Shown here: one piece after another, positions 49,066 through 59,916 of the stretch
Numbering within the stretch: the first letter of the stretch is position 1
How the letters are laid out: each line of letters starts with the position of its first letter
NCBI GenBank assembly: GCA_016707205.1
Contig: JADJHZ010000009.1
Coordinates: 93,840 to 157,839 of the forward strand
From: Haliscomenobacter sp.
GTDB lineage: Bacteria > Bacteroidota > Bacteroidia > Chitinophagales > Saprospiraceae
Reading direction: 5' to 3'
DNA: 64,000 nucleotides
Program-made: the position numbers and the translations under genes
The notes under the pieces: generated by a model
Database searches by the model: none
The model's input: the letters and a program-made list of their open reading frames with translations, nothing else
What the model was told of the DNA's origin: nothing

Positions 49066-49806
49066 ATGAAATCGCTTCGCAATGCCCTGCTTCCAGTTCT
49101 CGCCCTGTTTGTTTCCGCCGCCGCGCTCAGCGCCCAGAATTACAACGGTTGGGGAACGGGAATCAAAGGCGAAGGCCCTGTCGTGAAGAAAACCCTGAAG
49201 CTCGACCAATTCGACGGCCTCACGCTGGCGGTCAGTGGCAACGTCTACCTGCGCCAGGGAAGCCAGCAATCGGTGGAGGTAGAAAGCCATCAGAACCTCA
49301 TCGATAACGTCGTCACCACCGTAGAAAACGGCGTTTGGAAGATCCGCTTCGAGAAGAACGTTCGCAGTTACGACAAATTCAACGTGTATATCACCGTGCC
49401 GACACTGAAAAAAGCGGCCGTGAGCGGCTCCGGCGACATCATCGGCGAAACGCCCTTTAAAAACCTGGGCGACCTCAGCCTGGCGATCAGCGGCTCCGGC
49501 GATATCGCCATGGAAGTGGAAAGCCCCAACGTGAGCGCCAGCATCAGCGGATCGGGGGATATTAAGGTCTCTGGCAAAGGCAACAGCATCAACGCCAGCA
49601 TCAGCGGATCGGGCGACGTAAACACCGCCGCCTTCTCCGCCCAAACCGCCAGCGTGTCGATCTCCGGCTCCGGCGATTGCTCCGTCAACGCCGCCGAAGA
49701 CCTGAAAGTGGGCATCTCCGGCTCCGGCGACGTGTCCTACAGCGGACGCCCGCGGGTAAACTCCAAGGTTTCCGGATCGGGGGATCTGATCCACAAAGGG
49801 ATGTAA
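49066..49806 (+). CDS. Secreted head-GIN-domain protein (DUF2807)
   Basis: 246 residues from ATG 49,066 with a signal peptide (LLPVLALFVSAAALSAQ). The mature protein is a right-handed beta-helix type auto-transporter adhesin head (GIN domain): DQFDGLTLAVSGNVYLRQGS, then seven SGSGD turns (for example LAISGSGDIAMEVES, ASISGSGDVNTAAF) at intervals of roughly 18-22 residues. Family members are common, often duplicated, in Bacteroidota; their function is unknown, possibly surface adhesion or sensing. A strong terminator follows at 49,958. Confidence 0.9.
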   Translation: MKSLRNALLPVLALFVSAAALSAQNYNGWGTGIKGEGPVVKKTLKLDQFDGLTLAVSGNVYLRQGSQQSVEVESHQNLIDNVVTTVENGVWKIRFEKNVRSYDKFNVYITVPTLKKAAVSGSGDIIGETPFKNLGDLSLAISGSGDIAMEVESPNVSASISGSGDIKVSGKGNSINASISGSGDVNTAAFSAQTASVSISGSGDCSVNAAEDLKVGISGSGDVSYSGRPRVNSKVSGSGDLIHKGM

Positions 49807-49957
49807 ACATCCAACCGCATGAGCCAGCGTGGAGGCCTCCCCCTAACAACGAATCAGCCGAACCCTGACCATTGAATGATTTTGATCCCCCGAATTACGT
49901 TTTTCTGCTCCTGTAAGGAGTATTCTGACTGTTATGTAATCACCTTTGGAATTTTTT

Positions 49958-50007
49958 CTCCGCCTGTGCCGAAGCGTTGCGTTTAGGGGCAGGCGGAGTT
50001 TTTTTTT
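49958..50007 (+). terminator. Rho-independent terminator after the head-GIN gene
   Basis: A perfect 9-bp stem CTCCGCCTG/CAGGCGGAG with a 23-nt loop followed by nine T. It lies 150 bp downstream of the head-GIN stop. The remainder of the 438-bp gap 49,807-50,244 holds no gene. Confidence 0.8.
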
Positions 50008-50211
50008 GCGTTGAGGCGTTGTTTAATCTGCCATCGTGTCCTGTTCATTCTTTATCAAGGCTCGCCCCAAACCAGGCGCTGGTCAGGGGACCGGCCAATA
50101 GTTCCGCACAAAATCTGAGGATTTTGGCGAACAAAGGGGCCTTCCCTAACGCCTATACGCATCAACCCCTCAACGCTCCAACGCCCCAACGCCTTAACGT
50201 CAAATTTTTCC

Positions 50212-50219
50212 TATCTTCG
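50212..50219 (+). promoter_or_regulatory. Possible -7 box of the small lipoprotein gene
   Basis: TATCTTCG, one change from TAnnTTTG, 25 bp upstream of the ATG at 50,245. No clear -33 element. Confidence 0.4.
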
Positions 50220-50244
50220 CCCGACCAATAAACGAAATCAGACC

Positions 50245-50733
50245 ATGCGAATCTATTGGATACTGGCATTGGGGATACTGGCCCTGGCGGCGTGCCGGCG
50301 GGAAGACAAAAACGAAACGCCAAAGGTGGATTTAAAAGCGGCGCTGCCCGGCACCTGGGAAGCCAAATACCTCCAAATCAAGATGCCGACGCATAACGGA
50401 AGCGACAGCATTCAGGTGTTTGAAGTAAGCGAAGAGTACTGGGAAGCGAAGTTTTTTGTCAAGCCCTACCGGACTTATTTCAGTACAGAACAGAAGTACC
50501 ATACTACGCATCGCGGCCTCAACGACGTCCTTATGGGCGAATCCGAAGGCCTCTGGAACGCGTTTGGCGACACCCTCATGATGATCGAGAAAGACGCCAC
50601 CGTGCAGTATAAAGTGCTGGTAGATAAAGGCCTCGCCCACTTCTCCGCCCTCCTCGACTGGGACCGCGACGGACAAGAAGACGATGAGTATTATCTTATC
50701 TACCGCCTCATTAGCAAAAGTTCCGCCGAATAG
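50245..50733 (+). CDS. Small lipoprotein of unknown function
   Basis: 162 residues: signal peptide with lipobox ALAAC (Cys about residue 17), then a single domain beginning LPGTWEAKYLQIKMP and ending DGQEDDEYYLIYRLISKS. The LPGTWE start and beta-rich pattern recall lipocalin-like domains of Bacteroidota lipoproteins, in which a conserved GxW opens the barrel. No further assignment is justified. It lies alone between the terminator above and tRNA-Pro. Confidence 0.75.
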   Translation: MRIYWILALGILALAACRREDKNETPKVDLKAALPGTWEAKYLQIKMPTHNGSDSIQVFEVSEEYWEAKFFVKPYRTYFSTEQKYHTTHRGLNDVLMGESEGLWNAFGDTLMMIEKDATVQYKVLVDKGLAHFSALLDWDRDGQEDDEYYLIYRLISKSSAE

Positions 50734-50830
50734 TTGCGGTTCTTAACTGCATCAAATATATTTGTATCCCTTTCACACACCCCTTACCCTCCACACACCC
50801 ACACCCACACTCACACCCACACCCATTCTT

Positions 50831-50904
50831 CGGGATGTAGCGCAGCCCGGTAGCGCGCGTCGTTCGGGACGACGAGGCCGCAGGTTCAAATCCTGTCATC
50901 CCGA
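50831..50904 (+). tRNA. tRNA-Pro (anticodon CGG)
   Basis: All arms fold: acceptor CGGGATG (50,831-50,837) with CATCCCG (50,897-50,903), D stem GCGC/GCGC, anticodon stem CGTCG/CGACG around the loop TTCGGGA (anticodon CGG at 50,865-50,867), and T arm GCAGG-TTCAAAT-CCTGT. The discriminator is A and the 3' CCA is not encoded. The CGGG start is typical of bacterial tRNA-Pro. The AT-rich island begins about 100 bp downstream. Confidence 0.95.
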
Positions 50905-50960
50905 CCCAATGTTTTTAGGCGCAAGGCATCAGGCGCAAGGCGTGAGGCCGGCCTAAAGCG

Positions 50961-50995
50961 AAAAAGCGTTCTGGCGTTTGCCGGGGCGCTTTTTT
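50961..50995 (+). terminator. Terminator of the tRNA-Pro gene
   Basis: AAAAAGCG pairs with CGCTTTTT, enclosing an inner stem CTGGC/GCCGG, followed by a T-rich run. It sits 57 bp after the tRNA. Confidence 0.7.
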
Positions 50996-51006
50996 GTTTG
51001 GGGGGC

Positions 51007-51155
51007 AAACCTTGGCTACCAACGTTAGGCCTCTCCGAGGCCGTGATGGCGCCTTTTTTGGCCCTCGGAGAGGCCCAACGTTGGTAGCGCCCAGCGGCCC
51101 AAAACCTGAAGCCGGTTACGCCCCGCCGGCCTCGGAGAGGCCCAAGGTTTGTAGC
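51007..51155. repeat. Nested inverted repeats at the island edge
   Basis: A 26-bp arm (51,015-51,040, GCTACCAACGTTAGGCCTCT...) has its reverse complement at 51,063-51,088 with one mismatch, and a third, diverged copy lies at 51,130-51,155 (CCTCGGAGAGGCCCAAGG...). The outermost bases AAACCTTGG (51,007) and CCAAGGTTT (51,142) also pair. This marks the change from moderate GC to AT-rich DNA just after tRNA-Pro. Confidence 0.8.
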
Positions 51156-51182
51156 CCGGATATGGCAACCTTTACCTGAAGC

Positions 51183-51502
51183 GTGGAATACCAGGGCAGA
51201 ACCCTACATCAGCCAGCACCCAGCAGATGACCTGAGGAGCGCCTGCTTGTTGTGGAAGGGCCACATCATGGAAGGCCGCCATGTAAAACACCTCAAGGAG
51301 AAGGCCTTCTACAAAGCCTTTGAGGCGGATATTGATGAGCTGCCTACTGTGGCTATCGAAGGGGGTGAGCCATGTCTGGGTATTTCAACTGCTAGTTGGG
51401 GAGGACATGCTGAATACCCACATTGTGCAGACGGAGTTGGCCAGTGTTGATATGCAGGAGGCTAAGGCCCTGTCGAAGTCAGGGTTTCTGCCCGAATCGT
51501 AG
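51183..51502 (+). pseudogene. Decayed coding fragment, unknown
   Basis: One frame reads EPYISQHPADDLRSACLLWK and KHLKEKAFYKAFEADIDELP, another continues VWVFQLLVGEDMLNTHIVQT up to a stop near 51,502. The pieces look like one protein broken by a frameshift near 51,365, but I do not recognise the family. No transposase signature was seen. Confidence 0.3.
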
Positions 51503-52153
51503 CGGGCCCTTCCTTTGTGTAGAATGCAGTTTGCACTATACCGCCGAGGCTGTGCGCATAGAAGCGATTGACTCCACCGCTGCTGGAAAATAAAATTGAC
51601 CACAAAACCTACACCCTTGGAAGCCCTAACGATGGAGGAAGGTACCCTCATCTTTCGGGTAATAAATGAATGCGGCGCTGGATATCATCCAAGAGAGCAC
51701 GGGCGTTCTTAAGAAAGTCTCTGCCCATCCATACCTCAAGGGAGTCCTGTTGGCAATACGCCGTAACACCCTGAGAGCTCCTCCACGCAGATTTACGCCA
51801 ATCGGAGCAAGCAGAAGATTGCCAATGATATGCTGATGGTGATCAAGAAGTGGGAAAACGTAAAAGATGTTGGTCGCGCCCTTGCTGATAAAAGTCATTA
51901 TAGGGCATGACGGTATCATCTTCTTCTTACCTCAAAAATAGAGTATATTACTTTTCGAAATAGAGAGGCCATGGGAGATGCTGCAAAGCAGATATCTGTC
52001 ATGGCCTTTTGGCTTGGGAGTGTGCAAAGGCGATATTGGAGCAATCGCGTGCAGCAAAGTTAAGGCGAAATGTTTTGGGCTTTGCTTGGTTGAGTTGCGC
52101 TAATACAGTAGTTACCGGCAAGCTTAGATGCAAAAATAACAACCAGAAAATAC
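51503..52153. other. 651-bp stretch without a recognisable gene
   Basis: Short frames with no family resemblance (for example IANDMLMVIKKWENVKDVGR near 51,820-51,880) are interrupted by stops on both strands. It may contain remnants of a mobile element, but there is no terminal repeat or DDE/HUH motif I can point to. Confidence 0.4.
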
Positions 52154-52985
52154 ATGGCAAGACCCTTTAATTCAGATTTGGTTTTAGATGAACGCATAAG
52201 TGATTCAACGCTTAGAGCCTACCATGTGGGTTTTGACCAAAATAAATTCAGATTGTTCCCATTAGTTGAAACCATAAGAAGCGTAATTCCGAATACGCTT
52301 TGGGTTATCATCAAGGCAACAATATTCCGCTTACTGAAATTGTCGATAGACTTCAAGATGCTGCTAAAACAGTTTACACCACAGGCAAATACAAATACCG
52401 AGGGAATTGTGAATTAATACTACATTTGTTATTGAGAGATTTTTGTAACTCAATTCCTCTTATTTCGACTATTTATTTTCGAGATGCTCCTAATATTCCG
52501 GCACACGGTTTTGTGGGGTTCACGTAACGATTAACGGAAATGAAAAAACTATGGTTGGGAGAATCCAAACTCTACAAGTCTGGAACCGATGGAGTTAGAG
52601 ACCTTGTAGGTGATATTATTAAACACTTTAATGCGGATTTTTTAAGGCAACAGTTTAATCTTATTACCAGAAAATTACCGACAGATGTACCCGAAATAGA
52701 GCACTGGAGAACCCTGATGCACAAAAACCAAAAATTGAATATAATCTTTTCAAGCATTGTGATTCCAATGGTTTGCACTTATAACAGCAGTTTGTTTGCC
52801 AGCCATAATGATGAAACACAACAATACATTGATGACTTCAAGAAAGAGTGTGAGGCTTTACACGATGAATTCAATAGAAAAAAACCTGCATCAAATTTAG
52901 AAATCGTATTGCTTACTCCTGTTCCTACAAGGACGAGTTAAATACTGAGCTTGATGCGAGACTTAAAGCAATGCAAAGAGTATGA
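52154..52985 (+). pseudogene. hamA: Hachiman defence protein HamA (DUF1837), broken by frameshifts
   Basis: Starts with ATG at 52,154 (MARPFNSDLVLDERISDSTL). Joining three frames gives a DUF1837 protein: YHQGNNIPLTEIVDRLQDAA, then ELILHLLLRDFCNSIPLIST, then KKLWLGESKLYKSGTDGVRD and LVGDIIKHFNADFLRQQFNL. HamA is the nuclease-like partner of the HamB helicase in the Hachiman anti-phage system. Frame changes occur near 52,285, 52,405 and 52,525, and near 52,915 at the end. Several can be repaired by adding one base to a short run, so they are small deletions, either real or from sequencing. The reconstructed length (about 275 residues) is normal. As written, no intact product is made. Confidence 0.72.
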
Positions 52986-55126
52986 CTTTTACAGATATAA
53001 AAAACCATCATATCATTTCCTGAATAATTCTTCAGAGATTGCTTACGATGATAGCTTTAATTGTCAAAATTGCTCCATGTTGCTATCCATAAAGAGGAAG
53101 AAAATCATGGCAGAGATATAGTTATAAGAGTTCGTAATGCTTGGGACAAAATTCCCGAAAACACAAAGCCTATTTGGAATCAACTACAGAATCACGGGGC
53201 TATATCCTTATTTTGACCTGACCATCTATCGAAAAGTGCTGCAATTCGTTATGAATACCATAAGTCCCCATTCTTGCAAGACGTTTATTTGCACGAAGAG
53301 CAGCAAACGCTTTCTATTGAACTTCAAAGTAAGCGTTCCGTAGTTGTAAGTGCGCCAACAAGTTTTGGCAAAAGTCTGCTAATTGAAGAACTGATTGCTA
53401 GTAGAATATATAAGCAAATTGTCATCATTCAACCCACTCTTGCACTACTTGACGAAACACGAAAGAAACTATTAAAGTATCGTGAAACTTACAAAATAAT
53501 TGTTTCAGCGAATCAAGAGCCTGACGATACAAAAGAAAACATTTTCTCTTTACAGTGAAGTTGAATCACACACTTCCGCCTATTCAATTCTTTGTTATTG
53601 ATGAATTCTACAAACTAAGTCTTGACAGAGATGATGACAGAGCCATCTCCTTGAATCAAGCGTTTCATAAACTCTTGAAATACTAAAAAATTCTATTTGT
53701 TAGGCCCAATGATTAAAAGCATTCCTGTTTCATTCAAGCAAAATTTGATTTCACATGGTTTCGACTGAATTTGCCACAGTGGCCATAGATGAAAAGAGTT
53801 TAGAAATTAAAGATAAAGCAAAAAAGAAAAGGAATTAAAGAAAAAAAGCACTATTTGAATTACTGGCTAAAACCATGAACAAACATTAATTTTGTTCCTC
53901 CCAAACAAGGCAACTGGTTTGTGTTTGGAATTCATAAAATACTTGAAAATAAAAAATAAATTCTAATATTGAGAATGTTGGCAACCACAAGGAAATGATT
54001 GATTGGATTACAGAAAATGTAAATTACGTTGGTCGTTAATTCAATCGTTAATTTGGAGCAGCCTTTCATCATGGGCATTGCCAAGGCATTAGGTAGTTCA
54101 ATTGTTGATGCCTTTAATCAAATTCAGTTCGTTGGCTATTTGCACATCAACTTTAATAGAAGGTATTAATACTTCCGCTAAAAATGTAATACTATACGAC
54201 AAAGACAAAGGAACAAAGCAAATTGATTTTTTGACTATAAGAATATTGCAGGCCGTTCAGGTAGAATGAAAAGCATTTTATTGGCAATGTTTATCGTTTT
54301 GAAAACAACCAGACGAAATGGAACTGTTTGTTGATATTCCACTTTTCAATCAAGAGAATGCACCGCTTGAAATATTGATTTCGTTAGATGACAACGAATT
54401 AGAGAATTCAGCCAAAAAAAGGTTAGAAAATTTCAATAATCTCCTTCCGAACTTCAAGAAGTCATAAAGAAAAACTCTGGAATTAACATTGATGGTCAGT
54501 TAAAAATCATTGCAGAAATTGAAGCACATCTATCAGCAAATAGACAATTGTTGAATTGGAATTCATATCCGACTTACGACCAGCTTAACTACGTTTTAGA
54601 TTTGTGTTGGCGACACTTGTTAAAGCCAGGAGAAAATAAAGCTGCCCTACGAAATGTTGGACAACTTGCAGTTCTTACAATCAAATACGCAAGACTTCAT
54701 CTGTTTGGCTTTAATCAAAGACACAATAAATGACATGTATTGGAGGGGCAAATACCAAGCCCGAATAGACCGACTTCGTTTTATCTAAACACAACTCGAC
54801 ACTGGTTTGACTATAAGTCCAAATGGTTATCAGTTGTTTCAGAACTTCAGAATATGTTCTAAAGAATAAAATGCCACATGGCATTACTCACTTTTGCGAC
54901 AAGTTAGAACATGGCTTTACCTTCTAACCTTGCTGCATTAATGGAATACGATATTCCTTATTCAGCAATCATTAAACTAAAAAACATCTTAAATCAAGGC
55001 AGGACACCTGACATACTAATAACATTTGTAAATCAATTATCGAATGAGGAATTATTGAAACGGGGACTGTTGCCTTATGAAATAAATAAACTTAGAAATT
55101 CATTCTCGTGTCTACTTCGTAAATAA
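52965..55126 (+). pseudogene. hamB: Hachiman helicase HamB, heavily broken
   Basis: Fragments in all three frames together resemble a superfamily 2 helicase: Walker A in VVVSAPTSFGKSLLIEEL (about 53,340-53,400), motif II as FVIDEFYKLSLD instead of DExH (about 53,590), and motif VI NIAGRSGRM (about 54,245). The C-terminal part is readable as LLNWNSYPTYDQLNYVLDLC and ALMEYDIPYSAIIKLKNILN, ending RNSFSCLLRK-stop at 55,126. At least ten frame changes or stops are present, densest at 53,690-54,300. Order and spacing after hamA match Hachiman loci, which supports the assignment despite decay. Confidence 0.7.
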
Positions 55127-56218
55127 AATCGTTCGCACATCAATTATAAAAAACAAGATTGAATGAAAAATTCAATAGATAAAATTTTCAGTAAAATAAA
55201 ACTAAAATTCTATGCAGCCAACCATAGAATATTTTTGGGAAATATTTGATTACTTGTTAAAAAATAGGAATGGCTTTTGGCACGGTATTGTTGTTTCGGT
55301 TTTTTGGATTGCACGTCGGTTGTTTTTATCGAAAAAAAACTAAACAGCCAATTGATACCGAGCCAAAGGCACTTGCGGATAACGAAAATAATGTTTGGCA
55401 TGGGATACGACCAGGTGATTTACAACTGTTACTGGTTGGGCTGATTTAGGCCGGGTTACAAGCATTCTCTCTTGAATACGGTCCATGGACATGCACATTG
55501 AAACTAAAAGGGACAAAAAAGGAACGGCAATTCATGCTGAAATTCCAGTTTACATCAAATTCAATCCTATCGAATGTTTTAAAGCAACCGAATATCGCTC
55601 TAAATGTAGGCAAATTCCTTATTCAAGCAAAGGCATTGGAGAAATATCTTAATCGTCTTATGGAATTCCCAAGGTTTCGAAGGATATTTTATTACAAATA
55701 AAACCAATGTTTGAAGATTGGGTGTCGATTTGAAAACAGTTACAATAGGAGCTCTTGATGAAATGGTTCGTGTTAAGTAAGTCAATAAGATTCAACTGGG
55801 TAAATTCCTTTAAAAACCCCCCATTTAATTTTTTAAAACCTAAAATGAGGTTTTTAGAAATCGTCAAATAAATAAAAAGCCACGAATAATGCATGGTGGC
55901 TAACTGTCAAACTCAACCCCGCAAAGCCAACAACGTAGCCAACAAGTTAAAAAAGGCAGACGACAGACAGATAGGATATTGACAAAATTAAAATAAGAAA
56001 GGGTTTATCTTTTTGACAGGACAGTGTAAATTTAATGGAAATTTTGTCGCCCCCTCAAAAAGAAGAAAGAAACCCTCCCACCTTGCAGCACATTTTCATG
56101 CCCACATGAGCCGACCCTCAAACCAAAGGCTTGAAAAGAGGTGCAATTTTGCTGACGTCCCCGTGCTAAATTGTTACTTTTGTGCTTAATAGATTGATAT
56201 TAAAAAAGAAAATATTAA
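55127..56218 (+). other. Gap with an unrecognised decayed ORF
   Basis: A frame starting at 55,213 (MQPTIEYFWEIFDYLLKNRN) and later pieces (AIHAEIPVYIKFNPIECFKA near 55,530; LLQIKPMFEDWV near 55,690) may be one small, frameshifted gene of unknown family. A hairpin AGCCAC...GTGGCT lies at about 55,879-55,902. Nothing recognisable was found from there to hsdM, apart from the region expected to hold its promoter. Confidence 0.35.
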
Positions 56219-57577
56219 ATGGCAAAGAAAAACGGAAACGGAACGGAAGAACCCCTGGAGAAACAACTCTGGAAGACCGCAGACAAGCTCCGTAAAAACA
56301 TTGATGCCGCTGAATACAAACACATTGTGCTGGGGTTAATCTTCCTGAAATATATCTCTGATGCTTTTGAAGAAAAGTATCAGCAACTACTTGCTGAAGT
56401 TGACCAAGGTGCAGACCCCGAAGACAAAGACGAATACAAAGCAGAAAATGTATTCTTTGTTCCGCAGGATGCAAGATGGAATTATTTGCAGTCGAAAGCT
56501 AAACAACCCGAAATTGGAAAGTTTGTGGACGATGCAATGGATGCCATTGAAAAAGAAAACGCTTCCTTGAAAGGTGTTTTACCCAAAGTATTTGCCCGAC
56601 AAAATCTGGACCCGACCAGTTTGGGCGAACTGATTGACTTGGTTGGAAACATTGCCTTAGGTGATGCTAAAGCAAGAAGTGCAGATGTGCTTGGACACGT
56701 TTTTGAATATTTCTTAGGCGAGTTTGCTTTAGCAGAAGGTAAGAAAGGCGGACAGTTCTATACGCCAAGAAGCGTTGTAGAATTATTGGTTGAAATGTTG
56801 GAACCATACAAAGGACGTGTATTTGACCCTTGTTGTGGTTCGGGTGGTATGTTTGTTCACTCTGAAAAATTTGTAACCGAACACCAAGGAAAAGTAAACG
56901 ACATTTCCATTTACGGACAAGAGAGCAACCAAACCACCTGGCGACTGGCTAAAATGAACCTGGCTATTCGGGGCATTGACAGCTCACAAGTGAAATGGAA
57001 CAACGAAGGTTCTTTTTTGAACGATGCACACAAAGACCTGAAAGCCGATTACATCATTGCCAATCCACCTTTTAATGTGAGTGATTGGGGCGGTGATTTA
57101 ATGCGAACCGATGGACGTTGGCAATACGGCACACCACCAACAGGCAACGCCAACTTTGCTTGGATGCAACATTTTATTTACCACTTATCACCCAACGGAC
57201 AAGCAGGGGTTGTGTTGGCAAAAGGTGCTTTGACTTCTAAAACATCAGGCGAAGGCGACATAAGAAAAGCCTTGGTTGAAAACGGTTTGATTGATTGTAT
57301 TGTAAACCTGCCTGCCAAATTGTTTTTAAACACACAGATACCTGCTGCCTTATGGTTTATGAGCCGAAATAGGAAGAATGGCAAATTCCGTGATAGAAGC
57401 AACGAGATTTTATTCATTGATGCCCGAAACTTAGGGCATTTGATCAACCGCAGAACCAAAGAACTTTCGCAAGAAGACATTCAAAAAATTACCAGCACTT
57501 ACCACAATTGGAGAAATCTAGATGGTAACTATGAAGACATTGCAGGCTTCTGTGCTTCTGCCCGATCAGCAAAGTAA
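56219..57577 (+). CDS. hsdM: Type I restriction-modification DNA methyltransferase HsdM, C-terminus frameshifted
   Basis: 452 residues of a type I N6-adenine methyltransferase: an N-terminal helical domain (LWKTADKLRKNIDAAEYKHI), SAM motif I in VFDPCCGSGGMFVHSEKF and catalytic motif IV in ADYIIANPPFNVSDWGGDL. The whole catalytic core is intact. Relatives continue past the stop with about 60 further residues; these are visible in other frames (DDEDDFDFAERFAALKTELE) to about 57,750, so one or two base deletions cut the tail. The complex methylates host DNA with HsdS and cuts foreign DNA with HsdR. It could retain function if the tail is dispensable. Confidence 0.92.
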   Translation: MAKKNGNGTEEPLEKQLWKTADKLRKNIDAAEYKHIVLGLIFLKYISDAFEEKYQQLLAEVDQGADPEDKDEYKAENVFFVPQDARWNYLQSKAKQPEIGKFVDDAMDAIEKENASLKGVLPKVFARQNLDPTSLGELIDLVGNIALGDAKARSADVLGHVFEYFLGEFALAEGKKGGQFYTPRSVVELLVEMLEPYKGRVFDPCCGSGGMFVHSEKFVTEHQGKVNDISIYGQESNQTTWRLAKMNLAIRGIDSSQVKWNNEGSFLNDAHKDLKADYIIANPPFNVSDWGGDLMRTDGRWQYGTPPTGNANFAWMQHFIYHLSPNGQAGVVLAKGALTSKTSGEGDIRKALVENGLIDCIVNLPAKLFLNTQIPAALWFMSRNRKNGKFRDRSNEILFIDARNLGHLINRRTKELSQEDIQKITSTYHNWRNLDGNYEDIAGFCASARSAK

Positions 57578-57755
57578 AAGAACTCGATTATGTGCTTACT
57601 CCAGGCAGATATGTGGGGCTTACCCGATGATGAAGATGATTTTGATTTTGCAGAACGCTTTGCGGCTTTAAAAACTGAATTGGAAGCGCAACTCAAAGAA
57701 GAAGCGCATTGAATGAAATCATTGCTGAAAATTTGTCTAAAATAAAGTGTAAATT

Positions 57756-58741
57756 ATGGAATTAACAGACAAGCAATATATTTGAGACTCTTTCAATTGG
57801 CGGTAACGGAAATTAAACCGCGAATCGCCATTGCAAGGCAGTTGAACACCGCCGCAATGGGTATTGGAATTGAGGCGTTGCTCTCGGAAAAGAAAAAATC
57901 GAAAAAGGACACGGCGCCGGAGTGGTCAATCGGCTATCTGCCGACTTAAAAGCTGAGTTCCCGGATATGGGGCTTTCGCCGCGTAATTTGTGGAATATGA
58001 AACGCTTTTATGAGCGATATTTTCAGGCAGACCCAAAACTGCAACGCTGCGTTGCAGTTTTGCCTTGGCGGCATAATATGCTTTTGATTGAAAAAATACA
58101 TAAAGATGATGAGGCCCTGTTTTATGCCGAAAAAGTCATTACACTGGGTTGGTCAAGGGATATTTTGCTCAATTACCTGAAAGCAGATGCCTACCATCGC
58201 CGAAAACATTTGCCCAAATCGCATAATTTCAACGAAACCCTGCCCGAAATCCTGGCAGAACAGGCCGATGAGATGCCTAGAAGTAGCTACAATCTCGGTT
58301 TTCCTGGGTCTAACGCAGGCTCCTGCGGGAAACGGAACTGGAACAACGCCTCGTAGAAAAAATCAAACATTTTATTCTCGAACTTGGCCAGGGCTTCACC
58401 TTTATCGGCAACCAGCACAGGCTCGAATACAACCAGAAAGAGTATTTCGTGGACATCCTGTTGTACCACAGGGGTTTGCGGTGCCTGGTAGCCTGGAACT
58501 AAAAATTGGCAGGTTTAAACCCGAATACGTGGGCAAGAGGAATTTTACCTCAGCTTATTTGGACAAACTCGAAAACAACGAAAAAACCCCTCTATCAGCA
58601 TCATTCTTCGCCGATAAAGACCACCTCGACGTGGAAATTGCCCCTGCAGACATCCACAAACCATTGGCGTGGCCGAATACCAACTACTGCTCCTACCAAG
58701 AACTGGAAGCCATGCTGATGAACAGGTTGAAACAATTTTAA
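57756..58741 (+). pseudogene. DUF1016/YhcG-type PD-(D/E)XK nuclease, broken
   Basis: Three frames add up to a DUF1016 protein: the N-terminal helical domain (VVNRLSADLKAEFPDMG; RNLWNMKRFYERYF; ALFYAEKVITLGWSRDILLN) followed by the nuclease core, in which VDILLYHRGLRC and LELKIGRFKPEYVGK carry the D...ExK active site. The frame from 57,922 is intact to 58,356, then shifts near 58,290 and again near 58,380-58,500. Such nucleases frequently accompany type I systems in Bacteroidota, as here between hsdM and hsdS. The product as written would lack an intact active site. Confidence 0.75.
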
Positions 58742-58826
58742 CGCAGCGCAGGACAATGAAGAGGCGTAAAACCTTGAAAATCAACTGGAAAAATGATTGC
58801 TGCAAACCTCTTAAAGATTAAAATCA

Positions 58827-59900
58827 ATGAAGGAATGGAAGGAAGATAAGCTTGGAAAGTTAATTGCCAACAAATCTGCTGATTTGACACACTAGGCCCT
58901 ACTTTGATGTTAAATGCATCAGAATATGTGACTGAAGGAACTCCTGTAATTGCAGTTCAGGATATTGGCGACAACAAACTGGTCTACCACAAATTTGTTT
59001 TATGTTGACGAATCCACTGCTCAGCGACTTTCAAGATATCATAAAAAAAAATGACATTATTTTTTGGAAGGGAAGGTGCGGTGGAACGAAGGGGCCTGAT
59101 AAAGAAAAAGGAAGAGGATGGCTTCCAGAAGTGATTGTATAAGACTCAGATTCTCAAATAGTGTTGATTCCAAATTTATATCGTACCAATTTGGAACTAA
59201 TTATTATCAAGAATGGATGTTCCAGAATGCAGGTGGAGCAACAATGCCTTCTTTAAATCAGAGTATATTAAAAGAGCTTCCGATAAGGTTTCCTGATTTA
59301 ATCGAACAAACTGTCATTGCCTCTGTACTCAGCAGTTTAGATGACAAAATAGAATTGCTGCAACGCCAAAACGCCACCTTAGAAAAAATGGCAGAAACAT
59401 TTTTTAAGCAGTGGTTTGTGGAAGAAGCGAAGGAAGAGTGGAAGTTGAATCTATTGGAAATGTAATTGAACTGCAACGTGGAATAAGTTATAGCGGCAAT
59501 AGTCTCAGTGAGATTAGGTAATGGGTTCCAATGCCCAGCCTAAATTCAATAGATGTAAATGGAAGTTATAAATACGAAGGAATTAAATTTTACAAAGGAG
59601 ATATTAAGGAAAGGCAAATATTAAAGCCTGGAGATTTGCTTAATTATTAATACAGATATTACTCAGGATAATAGAATTATTGGTTGGCCAATATTTGTTC
59701 CTGAAAAATTTGAAATATCTGTATCAACCCATCATTTATATTCAGCAACAATGAAAAACGATAGGGTGTCCAAACTTTACCTATACTTTTTGCTAAGACA
59801 CCGTGATTATAGAGATACGCTTGCTAGTGCTTCAAATGGCATACTGTTAGCATGTCAAAGGCAATTGAAAATTGAAGGTGGGTAAAATACCCCTATTGTA
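58827..59900 (+). pseudogene. hsdS: Type I restriction specificity subunit HsdS, broken
   Basis: Begins MKEWKEDKLGKLIANKSADL at 58,827. The best preserved part (59,118-59,465) has the typical end of a target-recognition domain and its helical spacer: PSLNQSILKELPIRFPDLIE, then VIASVLSSLDDKIELLQRQN and ATLEKMAETFFKQWF. A second recognition domain follows in other frames (IGNVIELQRGISYSG; STHHLYSATMKNDRVS). About seven frame changes or stops are present, so no complete specificity protein is made. Two recognition domains with helical spacers are the normal HsdS design. Confidence 0.78.
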
Positions 59901-59916
59901 AAAAAACACTTGATAA

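Noticed and set aside
51183..52153. Insertion sequence next to the tRNA
   Set aside because: No transposase motif, terminal inverted repeats of IS type or target duplication could be identified; left as unknown decayed DNA.
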